64,000 nt of DNA from Platycnemis pennipes (lineage: Eukaryota; Arthropoda; Insecta; Odonata; Platycnemididae): contig OW121852.1 in assembly GCA_933228895.1 (NCBI GenBank), forward strand, positions 56,028,872-56,092,871, given 5' to 3'. Within the stretch, counting starts at the first letter, position 1. Each line of letters starts with the position of its first letter. The notes beneath the pieces are model-generated. The model ran no database searches. It was not told the DNA's origin and saw nothing but the letters and a program-made list of their open reading frames with translations. Of the stretch, positions 23,440-34,479 are shown piece by piece. The position numbers and the translations under genes were made by a program.

Positions 23440-23590
23440 AGCTTCAATTTTGTGGAATACCATTGCGGCAATAAAATGTCTTAGTGACTTCCACACTTTT
23501 ATTAAGGATTGTAGACCGGTTTCGGCAGTTACGCCATCATCACGTACAATGCATTCGGACAGAACACAACCAGTATATATACAGATCTTG
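23440..23590 (-). mobile_element. Penelope-type terminal repeat with hammerhead-like core
   Basis: On the minus strand, ATTGTA and TACAAT (23545-23550 and 23508-23513) can pair as stem I around GTGATGA, a GGC/GCC hairpin, GAAAC and CGGTC. This is the layout of the minimal hammerhead ribozymes known from Penelope-like elements, including a GTC cleavage triplet. The first core position is G instead of C, which should weaken or abolish cleavage. No Penelope protein is visible next to it, so this is an end fragment. Confidence 0.6.
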
Positions 23591-23593
23591 ACC

Positions 23594-23665
23594 AGGGGGG
23601 GGGGAGATGGGAGGGAAAGGTAGGGAGGGGTGGGGGGGTTAGGGAAATTAAGGGAAACCGTCATG
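23594..23665 (+). repeat. G-quadruplex-prone G tract
   Basis: A run of ten G is followed by GGGAGGG, GTAGGGAGGGG, TGGGGGGG, TTAGGG and AAGGG. At least seven G-runs of three or more fit a G-quadruplex on the plus strand. The tract directly follows the hammerhead-like repeat. Confidence 0.8.
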
Positions 23666-23686
23666 GGTTTGAGGTCGAGTCAGGGT

Positions 23687-23716
23687 ATCCTCTGGTATCC
23701 GAGGTATCCTCTGATA
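23687..23716. repeat. short triple repeat of GGTATCC
   Basis: GGTATCCTCTGGTATCCGAG followed by GTATCCTCTG makes three close copies of GGTATCC. It is a short local repeat of unknown origin. Confidence 0.6.
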
Positions 23717-23719
23717 CAT

Positions 23720-24587
23720 AAATTAAATCCAGTTTTAGTTTGATGTCCATTTATACTACTGGTGAATTTTAATTGTACCGGAAATCATAGCTGGTGGGAT
23801 TATATAGCGGTACACCCATCGTCTTATTCTTTCATTTTCATTCTCTGACATGTCTTAATGCCTCATGTTGCACCTCCTCTATTCCTTATATTTTTTATGC
23901 TCAACTGGCAATCGCTTCACACTCAGAACTATCAAGATCCGTTGCTGTGGCTTTGCTACTTATTACCTTTCATATCTAGAAAATATTTTGGACATTAATG
24001 TACCCTATAATGAACCCTTGCAACTCCATTTCCATTCTATGCTAGAAACTCAGCTATCTTCATGTATATATACTGAACACTCTCTTCTATCCACTTATAG
24101 GGGATGAATTATCACCAAATATGAATTAGCTGCGCTTGCAAAGTTATGCTACTACTTTGCAAGTAATATTATTTTGTATTTCACAAGCATGAACCTGGTA
24201 CATGCTGCCCATTATCAGAATCAATGGAGTTCAAACTTGGTTACCTGCATTTTTTAATCATCCAATCATTATTACATCAGTTATTATCACCTCATTTTCT
24301 TGCGTGAAGGAAGGAGTTTTCAATTTATCTGTTCTGTAGTATTTCTCTATTTTTTTGATGATTAAGTTGGCCACTATAGGTATGAGTTGTAAAAAGTATT
24401 ATGATGACATCGTAAAAAATATTGACCTCGATTGCCCAATAAAGTTTAAGTTTTAATCCACTCATTGATTGATTCCTAATCTATTTCTTCTGGCAGTTTC
24501 GTGTTACTAACATTAATATCATCTTAATTTGTTGACGACACACAAATATCACCATCACCGTCCACACCTTTAACTTCACGTAATGCA
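23720..24587. other. no feature seen
   Basis: AT-rich sequence without recognised features. Confidence 0.5.
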
Positions 24588-24808
24588 ATGTCAATTGAGG
24601 TGGATCTGCAGGACCTGATAGATCGTTGCTTGACCTGCACGTCTGCCCCACCGTTTTCCAAATCGTTTCATAAAAGCTACTGCTCTATCGTAGATATTAT
24701 GCGAGCACTTTGCGAACTAAAAATTGATGATGAATTTTGCCAAGGAGGTACCCTCTTCCCGCAAAAATCTGACCATATTGCCCACTTGACGTTTTTTCAT
24801 GTTTATCC
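24588..24808 (+). pseudogene. ZAD-like zinc-finger associated domain remnant or exon, tentative
   Basis: The frame opens at ATG 24588 and runs in phase to a splice-donor-like site (CC|GTGAGT) at 24809. It contains CLTC near residue 14, then IVDIMRALCELKIDD and FPQK at the spacing seen in the ZAD domain of insect zinc-finger proteins (CxxC, IVDML-like helix, LPxxIC). The second CxxC pair expected after LPQK is missing: SDHIAH stands in its place. The zinc-binding fold would therefore not form, and a degraded gene copy is more likely than a working first exon. The resemblance is from recall of the family pattern and may be coincidental. Confidence 0.3.
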
Positions 24809-24894
24809 GTGAGTGCAGACATATTGCTACTGATATATATATCGCGAGGGTCTACCTTTCATTATGCTCCATTCTCATAACCGTAGGACTAAGC

Positions 24895-25070
24895 ACTAAT
24901 CACTTTATCCAGGCTGACGAAAAATAAAAAGTAGTAGTCTTGGGTTTTATGCCCTCCAAAGGCTAAGGTTATATCGTACCGCGTGACTTATGGTATTAAT
25001 CTTAGGAAAAACGCAACATCCGTGCCCCGAACGATATTCGAACCGGAACCGGAAAATAAAAGAATACGAG
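24895..25070 (-). mobile_element. SINE family B, degraded copy
   Basis: The reverse complement shows a B-box-like CCGGTTCGAATATCG near 25035 and a tail block GATATAACCTTAGCCTTTGG, matching GATATAACCTCAGCCGTTGG of the copy at 48797. The A box is not recognisable. Confidence 0.6.
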
Positions 25071-25269
25071 TATTACATTCGTACGAAGCCTTGCTGCCTT
25101 ACTTTTCGAATCATCCTTGGATTCGACATACGCATGCATACGCATTACCAAAACGAGGCACCATAACCAGGATAAATGGCACGGGGTGATACTTCCTCAT
25201 ATACGCACCCGCTAAAAGGTTAGGAATTGGTGTTTTTTTTAGATAAGCTGATGAAATGTCTGACTGGTG

Positions 25270-25640
25270 GGTGACATTTCACGGCGCCGGAGCATGGATC
25301 TTGACGTAGGGCTTTAGAGATGTGGATATGGAGAAGGATGGAGAAAAAGTCAGGATGGGTAGTAAGGAAAACGCTAGAGGCATAAAAGAAATGGTAGTGG
25401 AGGAAAAAAGGTGATTTGAGTAATGAGAAGACAGAGAGGCTGCTGGAGCTTGTAATAGGGGCGAGGATGTGTTAAAGGACTCGATAGAGGAAAGAATGTA
25501 GTGTAAGAGGGGTCGAAGTTGAAGACTTTGGGGTTTGACGGCTTTGTAAAGCACAACTCGTGTACTGGACATGAAGTAAGAGATGAAGAGTGAAATACGA
25601 AGATGCTACGAAACAGATTTTCTAATGCTCTGTCTAATCT
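25270..25640 (+). pseudogene. LINE tail fragment, heavily decayed
   Basis: In shifting frames the plus strand gives an AWILT-like block near 25293, GFRDVDMEKDGEKVRMGSK after a stop, and LLELVIGARM near 25440. These match the EAWTLT, FEMWIWRRM and LLEVVIEGRM positions of RTE-like tails. Frameshifts are frequent and the assignment rests on weak similarity in order and spacing. Confidence 0.4.
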
Positions 25641-26740
25641 TAATGGCAGCTATTCTGATCCCTTATTTGCTGCAGAAAGTGAAGTGATTTTCCTTTTGCA
25701 CATGATATTTATCTCCCTTGCCTTGCGCTTGTAATACAATAAACAGCATTCTAAATGAGTTTTCAACCTGTGTTTAGCAACAACAGAAAATAAATCTGTT
25801 ATCAATTTACATATTAAAGAGGTTTTGAATGTATTCAACATACAATTTGATGGTGATTTCCATCCAAGTTCTTGAATTGGTCTTTATAATCCATATTTAA
25901 AAAAAATGACATTAAGCTTTTGAGAAATCATGCAAAACATGATCATGTACGAAGGTTAATAAAGTTTGCTCCATTATTCAGTGCCTACTTCCATTGAGAA
26001 TGTATGCATGTGAAGTGAATACGTACGTTACAATGCTGCTGGAAAATCTCTTTTGAAAAATATGTCTGTGAGTGCGGAGGTCTATTGTTTTGCAGCAAAA
26101 GATCATCTTGGAATGTTTGAAGCCCATTCTATGCAGTTTCAGCAGAATTCATATACCTCGGATATTTTTTGGCTCGTACGCAAATTAGCATGACTGACCC
26201 CATTTCCTTCATTCGGGAGGCACCAAGAATTAATTATGCATTCTTTTCCTGAAGTGCCTTTTTCATTGTTTACGTTGAGTTAATTTCCACCTCACGTATG
26301 ACTTCCGCTCAAGTCTTCGTGTCAATCCACCCAGATGTGACAAAGGGATGTAATATAATTTTTGTCCGCATAATTTTCTCCTTCCTTCCGGTACCCGCAA
26401 TGGCTTAATTTAATCTTCGACCTTTCAATTTCAGGGATCCATTTGCCTTTTCTTGCTCGTATCTCGGTGGTTTATTGCTGGAACAAAAGAGTGCTGAGCT
26501 ATAAACGTTCGTGTTGCTCGCTCATGAAGCTTAGCTTCCACTGTGGTAATGAAACGAGGATTATCGTTACGTTCCTCTGATACACCTGTTTCACTTTTTC
26601 CTCGTCTTCCTTTTGATTCGTTATTTCACTCTTTAATGGAAACGCACCTAAATTAGATGGAGTCCTTGTTGGGTCTGTTTGTAATAAATTTAGCGGTGAG
26701 AGCTAGGATGCTCTTATTTTGCTCATAATGGCTCTTTAGG
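25641..26740. other. no feature seen
   Basis: AT-rich non-coding sequence; nothing recognised. Confidence 0.5.
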
Positions 26741-26744
26741 CTTG

Positions 26745-26965
26745 TGGGTAGCGGTTTGGTTGACTGACCTATGGCCTATTCAAATCTGGCAAAGGCCTTT
26801 TTGGGCTCGTAAAGCTAAACCCAAGTTGAGTTATTTTCTTGATACCTGATCTTTGTGACTAGCCAGAGGCAGTGGTGAGAACATAACTGGACCTCTTTCG
26901 TGATATCCGAATTTCACTCACCATCGAGCCCAGCACCAAAAATACCTGGATAACCAGTGTGGAGG
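26745..26965 (+). mobile_element. tRNA-derived SINE, single copy in window
   Basis: GGGTAGCGGTTTGGTTGACTG resembles an A box and TATTCAAATC, about 26 bp later, a B box. A non-repeated body follows (CTTTTTGGGCTCGTAAAGC and onward) to about 26965. No other copy was found in the window. Confidence 0.5.
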
Positions 26966-27044
26966 TGGTTGGCCAGTTGAGGTTTTAATGATCAATGATG
27001 GCATATCTATTTAAATATATTTTTAAAATTAGAGAAGTTTAAAA

Positions 27045-27260
27045 AATATTGCATATTAACCAGTTCAGTGCATGGAGAAGAACGAATAATATAGGTACGA
27101 TGTGGACGAACGAGGAAGTACTTCGGGTAATGGGGAAAATCAGCGGGAGGAATAAGAGATGGTAATATATGAGAGATGGGATTCTGACGGTCGCTATGGA
27201 AGGATATGGAAGGAAGAATACTCTGCAAGTGTGAAGGGCAAGTGAGAATGGAATTTTAGA
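27045..27260 (+). pseudogene. LINE tail fragment, RTE-like
   Basis: Plus-strand codons give MWTNEEVLRVMGK near 27100 and DGILTVAMEGYGRK near 27178, matching the WTD..TNEEVLRRVG and DGLLKTVIEGKMEGK positions of the family tail. The copy is short and truncated at both ends. Confidence 0.62.
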
Positions 27261-28257
27261 TAAAACGATGTTACATATTTTCCGTTAATTTTTAATATCC
27301 TACTTTTTATTTTGTTAACAGTGTCACCAAAACGAAAAATGTAAGTTGTTGCCTCCCTCTTGAGGACGCTTGGATTCTTGGATCCTGAAATGGACCTCCC
27401 AATTTCTTCGTCCTGTACTTGAGCCTGGAGGGAAGTTTTGAAGTAGGTAGTTAGGTAGGAGGTTTTCTTACACAGTACGATATGTGCACTCAAGCGTATC
27501 TGTAATTAGACCTCACCGCACCCGGGTAGCTCTGATAGTTTCGCTCTGCAAACACAAATGAGATGGGTGATTAAAATGGTAATGCCTCATCAAAAACAAC
27601 CCCTGAGAGAGGATTGTGCGAACTGTGACCTTCGAAGCGGCCAGCGAACGCACACTTCTCGGACGATTTTTATTTTCGTGCGTAACATTTTGGTGGTAAA
27701 TCTTCCTATGTAATCATCACACGTTCATTGGGATTACGCCAGTTAATCGAAACATGCCTTTACGACCAGGCGTTCATCATTCTGCCTTTACACGTGTGCC
27801 GCACGGAAATTTCTTGTCAAGAGATTCATTTACGTATTTTTTAGTGTTTAGTTTTGTTGTGTAGTGCCTATAAACCAACGCTTTTTGCGCTCACGTTAAA
27901 ACATCAATGTACCTCTTCCATATAGCAATCGAGGCCGGTGAGTAGTTTATAGCCGTGGCTGATATAGCTCGATGCCAATAAAATAGTCAACGCAGTGCTC
28001 GATAGTCATGTTTTATAATTTCATATTGTCACTATCGCATAAATATGATGTTCCAAAGCTCCCACCAGAGTTGTTAATTTTTACACTACAACTATTACCT
28101 TCTTTTTCTTTTTATTTACCCTCAAAAGATACCTGGCCATGGTAATTTCCTTGCTGCCTCTTCTTTAGATCTCTTTCTGATCCTGCCATGGCAGATATGT
28201 CATCGTTGAAACGCAGCGTACTGATTAATCTTTCCCCCGTGAATATCCACTCCCATA
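27261..28257. other. no feature seen
   Basis: AT-rich sequence; nothing recognised. Confidence 0.5.
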
Positions 28258-28282
28258 TCCCGAGGTAAATAGCAACAGTATT

Positions 28283-28505
28283 CCTATGGTATTTATCAGT
28301 ACTCCGTATTCATCTATTTATTAGTATCGCAAAAGTATTTCCACTGAGACGCAGAAATACTACCTAGCAGTATTTATTGATATTCATTATGCATCAATCA
28401 GTATTCCACTGGAAGTATTTATAGCTATTGCTTACGTAGTATTCGGTTTTCTTTATGCAGTATTTATATGCATCTCTTTAGTATTTATAGATATTTCTAC
28501 GTTGA
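28283..28505. repeat. subterminal GTATTTAT array, left
   Basis: At least six loose copies of AGTATTTAT or GGTATTTAT lie in about 220 bp inside the left terminal repeat. They are mirrored on the other side at 33650-33930 in the opposite orientation. Such arrays commonly serve as transposase binding sites; that role is inferred. Confidence 0.6.
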
Positions 28506-28509
28506 TTTG

Positions 28510-30140
28510 CAGCATGAAAAATTAGGCAATTAAATGTCTGAATTTATACATTACTAATCACATGTTAATGACAAAATTCAAATTCAGGGCGCCAAAGGAA
28601 AGATACATACCACCAAAATAACAGGAAGTATCTACTGTAGCCACTCAAAATTACACATTCTCACACGTTTTCACATTTATAGGTCAGATGTGAATAAGAT
28701 ATTTGCTGTGAAACCAGTCAACAAAGTGGAGATTGATGATTAAATATTGATGGGATCCACACAAATGAAATACAAATTTAATAATTTTATTCTCTTGTTA
28801 AGACTTATTTATTTCTTAATCATCGAGTTTTGATTACAGTGTATTTTGGGGTATCATATTAAAATTAACGCCAAACATTAAAAAGTTATATGTGAAAGTC
28901 CATCACCCCATAACATTATACAATGAAGTACCTCGCAATGCACAATACTTTTACATTTGAATGCAAATACATATGCTCATCAAATTTCTAGTACCTAACA
29001 TTTACTCAATCATTCCAGCTTATGGTATTATCAATGTTACAGAGGAACTGCTGCAGAGCTGAAGAAAATTTAACTTTTATCACAACACTTTCTGTTTCTA
29101 ATCATGAATGGCACCTTTCATTGGCACTTTCCACTTCATATGTAATGTTTATTAAAGAATATAAAAAATTCAAATCCTTGGGGGGACACATTTCATCTTA
29201 GGGGTAGTAAGTATTAATGGGTTTATTTCAATTTTGCAGAAAATATGTAAAATGACAATGAAAAGGGAAACAAATTTTTCTCCCGCCAAATGAAATATCT
29301 TCAAATTTATAGCCTATAGCATCCAACCGAGTTTCAGACATGATGCACATGACGCAATTATATCTCTACAGTTAGCTATCAAAATTTTGAAATTTATACT
29401 TCAGGTAGAATAATTTCCTCTTCCATTTAAGATTTTAGAGCCAGTAGTCATTGGTGTTGAAGATATGTGTAAACCATTAGTACCCAGTACTGATAATGAA
29501 ATACCTGCTCCACAACCTATATGTTATCCATATCCATTTCATTCATCTGTCATACAATTTCCTAGGAAAATGAAGAAAACCGAATTAACTCATAACAAAT
29601 AATAATTAAGTAATTAACTACAATTGTTTAGAGAGAAATGTATATTTTGCTTTGAATTCCAATTGAAAAACAAGGAAACTTCTTCATAGCAGATATTTAT
29701 GCCTCAATTTTCTCAATTTCTATTCTTCCAACAGGTAATCATATAAATTTTTGGGAAGTTATTATTCATTTCTATACTTAAATCTTGACACTCCACATTA
29801 ACCTGCCTGCACCTGATTTAAATAAAGCAAGTGATGCACCAAAACCTACCATAGAATATACTAAAACTTCTTCTTATGTAAGAATCTTATTTATTGCGAG
29901 CCATATCACGTAGCTATTTGGTTATATCTACAAAAATCCAACCTAAATCCAGAATCATAATCAAAGGGGAATAGAAATAGACCTGAAGAAGCAAGTAATT
30001 TTCTCCCTCCTTCCACAAACTAATTTTGAGGCGGGTTAATTAGGCCTTCTAAGTGAAGGTAAAGAAATCTCAGATACCCCCTTGTGCCCCTTGGGTAGTT
30101 GGGAAGCACTGTGTGTGTGGAGTCTGCTGGGTGCACGCCA
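28510..30140. other. interior of the TIR unit, nothing recognised
   Basis: Very AT-rich sequence without an open frame of note, no family motif and no clear repeat. Confidence 0.45.
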
Positions 30141-30148
30141 ATACTTTG

Positions 30149-30249
30149 CCATTTTGGATGTATTGTCTATTTGTTATTGGTTTATTAAGTATGTAATTGG
30201 TGTCTGGTGGTATAACATCCTTCAAAACATCAAGGTGTTAAAATATACA
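30149..30249 (+). repeat. inverted repeat arm, left (pair with 32412-32514)
   Basis: About 100 bp containing AATTGGTGTCTGGTGG and CATCAAGGTGTT match the reverse complement of 32412-32514 at roughly 80 percent identity by eye. The pair brackets the LINE tail and the Penelope-like protein region, and may represent inverted terminal repeats of the Penelope element. Confidence 0.75.
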
Positions 30250-30419
30250 TGTTGTCTGCCAAGGAATTATGTGGATTTTTTGAATTAATTTTGTTAGGCA
30301 TTACTCTGACTGACAATAGAGAGACAGTGGCTGAATGTGTATGTGTTGATCCCACTGGAATCCATTCATAAAGGTTGGTTTTCTTGAGGGTTGTCTAAAA
30401 AAATACATACATACATGGC

Positions 30420-30690
30420 AAGGGAATGTGTCACACAACCACAGCACGAGATATGTCCTGCAATTACCATACCCACAACACAGACTTAAACTACGTATAT
30501 GAAAAATGTCCATATTGGATGGGTATAAAACTGTATAATAAGATACCTACACTGTTAAAATATAACTCAATCAATTTCTCAAAACAAAGATACAAGAAAT
30601 ACTGACCGATAAAGCATACTACTCTATTTAAGAGCATCTTGATGATGAAGGACATTTATGATGTAATAAATGCCTAATTGTATCAATTTA
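30420..30690 (+). pseudogene. LINE reverse transcriptase C-terminus (Jockey/CR1-like)
   Basis: The frame reads YEKCPYWMGIKLYNKIPTLL at 30510 and then FSKQRYKKY, the signature MGIKLYNxLP...FKKKLKxYL end of Jockey/CR1-type reverse transcriptases. It continues in a decayed stretch that matches the KAFYSVxEFL position. A frameshift separates the upstream TARDMSCNYHTH block. The catalytic domain is absent. It is distinct from the RTE-like tails elsewhere in the window. Confidence 0.7.
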
Positions 30691-31124
30691 CCTCATTTAA
30701 TGTATATCTCTGAATGGTTTTAATTTATGTACCCATGCACTAATTGCCTAATTGTATCCTAATATTTCAAACTATGTATATCTCTGTAAGGTTATAATGC
30801 ATATATCCCTAATACTGCATATATATTTCCCCAATTTTATTTTATACCTTGACGAGTCACCAACTTACCCTAGCCATAGTTTAACTTTTGCAAGTGCAAC
30901 GTGACATTAAATCATATTATTATTATTATGTGCTTTCCTACATTTACAGAATAATTACAGCAACAAAACAACAACATAAAATCACATAACTAAACAAAAT
31001 ATGCTAAATTTATTGCAAAAACAGTTTGTTATTTTATAGGTATTTATTTCTTTCTTTTTTCTGTTTAGTGACTGTATTAATGGCGATAGAAGCAGGTGGT
31101 GTTGATTAATTAAGTATATATATA

Positions 31125-32190
31125 TTGTCAGGAAACTTGTATGGGGAGTCCAATTGCCCCATCATAGCTGATCTTCTCATGAACCAATTACTTGAAGAAG
31201 TCATATCAAACTACATTTTATGCTCACACATATATGTAAATATGTAGATGATATTGTTGTAGAATTATTCAATATCTTCCACCAAAAATTGCAGAAGTTG
31301 AAATGGAAAACCATTTATGCCAACTTCCTTTTCTAGTTCTCCATCATCATGAGCAGCAAAGATGGTACACTTAGCATAGACTGATGGAGGAAACCCATGA
31401 AGAGTGACAGATATGTCAATTACGATTTCCACCACCTCTTAAAACATAAAATTAATCCTGCATTAACCCTACAGCATAGAGCCCTACAACATAGCAATCC
31501 CACACCACATTAAAATAATATTAAAGTATATTATATACAATAAATATCCTTCCCAAAAATAATTTTCCCAATAAACTCATCAATACCATCCTTTGTAACA
31601 ACAAGATCCCCATGCAGAATATTTAACATACCCAATATTAAATTTGTTGCCCTAAATATAAAGATAACAGTAGACAAAGGCACAATTTCCCACAGTAATT
31701 CCACACATGACAAACCAGACAATGAATCCATACTCACCATATGTAACAAACCCAAGACTCACAGAAGTATACCATACGTCAAAGGCTTGTCATAAATACT
31801 ACCAAAGCACTCAAGGAAAAAACATTGTCATTGCACATTCTAACAGCAACAATCTGAAATTTTTTCATTATTCTTCAAATTAAAATCCTATCCTATCCCC
31901 AAATATTTCAAGAGTAATGTGTTGTATTCAATATGTTTAATGATTGCAATGTAAATTATATACGACTAACGTCACAATACCTAAAAAGCAGGATATCACA
32001 ACACAAATAAGATGCACCTAAAAAATCAGAAAACTTTCTGTGCACTAGCTGAGCATGCAAGTAACTACAAACACACCTTCAATTTTAAAAACACAAAGGT
32101 AATAGACACAAACACCACAAGAAAAGACTAATGAAAGAGACGATACATATAGTCAAGAACTCAAACTTGTAATAAAATTTGTGAGATTGC
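31125..32190 (+). pseudogene. Penelope-like element: reverse transcriptase and GIY-YIG endonuclease, decayed
   Basis: Motifs appear in the Penelope order. MGSPIAP at 31141 is reverse transcriptase motif 4, KYVDDI at 31238-31255 is the catalytic box, and DRYVNYDFHHLLKHKINPA near 31410 is the thumb-side conserved block. IPYVKGLS follows near 31770. The GIY-YIG nuclease part comes last, with VLYSICL, NYIRLTSQYLKSRISQHK at about 31950-32010, and a KKRLMKETIHI end near 32130. Stops and shifts break the frame in many places, so it is dead. The order matches an intact Penelope protein, and only the N-terminus before motif 4 is unrecognised. Confidence 0.82.
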
Positions 32191-32411
32191 TCACCTAAGT
32201 AGCATATATGTGAATTTGATTTAATCTGTTAAACGAATTCCTTGGTCAACAAATCTTTATTGGGTGATTATTACAAGTTGCCTGACAACATATATAATTA
32301 AAACATCACATTTTTCATCTATAGGCATTAAAACAGAACCAAATCAAAAAGAAACAAATTTGTAAACTAGAAAATGACAAATGAGAAAGTTTTTGCAATA
32401 AATTTGTATGT

Positions 32412-32514
32412 ATGTATATTTAAACACCTTGATGCTTTGAATAATGTTACACCACCAGACACCAATTACTTACTTCATAAACCAGAACAATTCGGCAAGA
32501 CATCCAAAATGCAT
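32412..32514 (-). repeat. inverted repeat arm, right (pair with 30149-30249)
   Basis: Reverse complement of the left arm, including CACCAGACACCAATTACTTA. See the left arm for interpretation. Confidence 0.75.
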
Positions 32515-32697
32515 TGACAACGAGACAGCTACCGGTTTGAGAAACAAGTCAAGGGATTTGGTTTTTATATACAATGTAACTAACCACCGTGGGTCCTCTG
32601 GGTAGAATTGTAGAAGTGACCTCTAATCTTCTGTAGGTAAAATTATTACTTAACGTTGTTCATCAAATAGTATATTATTCATAATGAATGACCACTC

Positions 32698-32762
32698 GGT
32701 CAGGTTAATGTTTCAACGATAATGTTCTTTTTGATTTGGTCAGGTTAATGTTTCAACGATAA
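32698..32762. repeat. 24-bp direct repeat
   Basis: GGTCAGGTTAATGTTTCAAC followed by GATAA occurs twice, about 39 bp apart, with no mismatch seen. It is a local duplication within the TIR unit. Confidence 0.85.
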
Positions 32763-33416
32763 CCACAGTCTAGCATCAATACATACCAGTCACACTACAT
32801 TGTATGTAGGAAATCAAGACAAAACTCTCGATGTCTATTTAAACCAATGCATACGGAAACACTCACCCACATACCCACACAAAATGTTTACTAAACGTAA
32901 GTAAGATGCAAGAATACTTCACACAATATCACAAGCCAATACGGTATCACCTCAAATTAACATGCTTAGGCAAAAACATACAAAATGTACGACACTTGTG
33001 AATTTCGCTTGTGCTATTTTCGGTAAGGATCAAAATGACCATTTGGCGTGCAACTATTTCAAATATGTTCTTAACAATAGAACAAATATAACTAACATAA
33101 AGCAGGAGTGTCAACAAATAACTTGGGCAAACACACACAAACTCTTGGCGTGTATATTAATAAATTGCCTACGTTCACTTCAAACAATCCAATTCAATGT
33201 ATGTACATGAGTAATAATAGTTCAATAATCATTTAACGTTAACAACTAAAATGTTACACGAATAAAGCCACAAACTATTATCTGCGAACAAAACCTCGCG
33301 GTGAACTACTCGCAGCAGCTGTTCGCCGACGGACGACGATTAAGATATTCTATTATTTTCACCGCAATAGCCCGCCAAATTCAAACACATCGTTCATCTA
33401 TTAAAATGTATCTTAC

Positions 33417-33546
33417 CTTATAATTTCCCGTTTTATGGTATCTAACTTTGTAAGTGGCTGATTTATTGGTGATAGAGGATAAATGCATTTCTTCAGCCTT
33501 TGTATCCCATTTCGAACAGAAGCTAAAACGGAATATACACTCCATA
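33417..33546 (-). other. candidate first exon inside the right end of the TIR unit
   Basis: On the minus strand an ATG at 33545 opens a 43-codon frame (MECIFRFSFCSKWDTKAEEM and onward) that runs to the donor AAG|GTAAGA at about 33416. It sits 400 bp inside the right terminal repeat, facing inward, where a transposon's own gene would be expected to start. No family is recognised, and a chance frame is possible. Confidence 0.25.
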
Positions 33547-33959
33547 CAAATGTTCATATTTCCTTCGTACCTTCGTACTCATCTTAAGGATAGTTTTCAA
33601 ATGGCTTTGAATGACCTGAAGAAAAAATAATAGAGAATTACTACGAGTTATTCGTCAGATGAATACAAGATTTCCGCCATACTGTTTGAATATGGTTGTC
33701 AAGGGAAATACGATGCTATTCTCTAGGAATTCTGTGCCTACCCAACTACTGATAAATACGATACTTTTTCCAAGGAATACTGCTAGGCAGCGCTGTTCGT
33801 ATTCCTTGCATTCCGTGAAATACGGAAGTATAACTAATAAATACTTCACCCTGGATGAGGAATAGGATCGAATAGCGTAGAAATATGGAAGGAAAGGGGA
33901 TAAATGCCAATAAACACGAGAGGGTTACTAATAAATACTGTTGCCATTTACCTCGGGAT

Positions 33960-34479
33960 CCTTCTTCTCTTTGACTTTTTTATGCATTTCTCAATATAGG
34001 CGTATAATATCACAGTTTACAGTGCACAATCATGTCTCACTCCTTTCTTTCCTCTCGGTTTCTTTCTATTGGGTCCAGATTTATTTACAGCTACTTGTTT
34101 CTACTTCTTTTTGCCTTACTTTGTGGAAGTGCATTGTAATAAATAAAACGTGTTGTACTTTTCCACCGACAATTATAATAACACGAGGTTTTCAATGCCT
34201 GTGCGTCAATTTGCAGGGCTACTGAGGAAGCACCGATAATACAGCCTCAAATATATAATATATTGGGGTTGAGAGCAAGAAAGAGGAAGGGGGGTTGAGT
34301 CATTTGCAATTTACTGGCTAGGACAGGAGAATTTTGATTGGGAACCCGTCCCATTTAATCCAATCAATTCTTGGTGTCAAGGCTGGGGACTAGAAATCTA
34401 AAAAAAATACACCGTAAGTCACATCTGGTAGAAAAAGTTTAGAAAAAAACTCATATTTATATTATTGGCGGAGTTTTTA
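33960..34479. other. no feature seen
   Basis: AT-rich sequence outside the TIR unit; nothing recognised. Confidence 0.45.

Larger units (their letters stand above)
28258..33958. mobile_element. 5.7-kb unit bounded by 25-bp terminal inverted repeats
   Basis: The left end TCCCGAGGTAAATAGCAACA (28258 onward) is matched in reverse complement at 33934-33958 with one mismatch over 25 bp. Both ends are followed inward by scattered copies of GTATTTAT or AGTATT over 250-300 bp. The interior is AT-rich and contains a decayed LINE tail, a Penelope-like reverse transcriptase and an internal inverted repeat. No transposase was recognised. Only an AT dinucleotide is shared at the two flanks, so the superfamily is not assigned. 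Either a large DNA transposon with later insertions or a short foldback element split by retroelements would fit. Confidence 0.65.
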
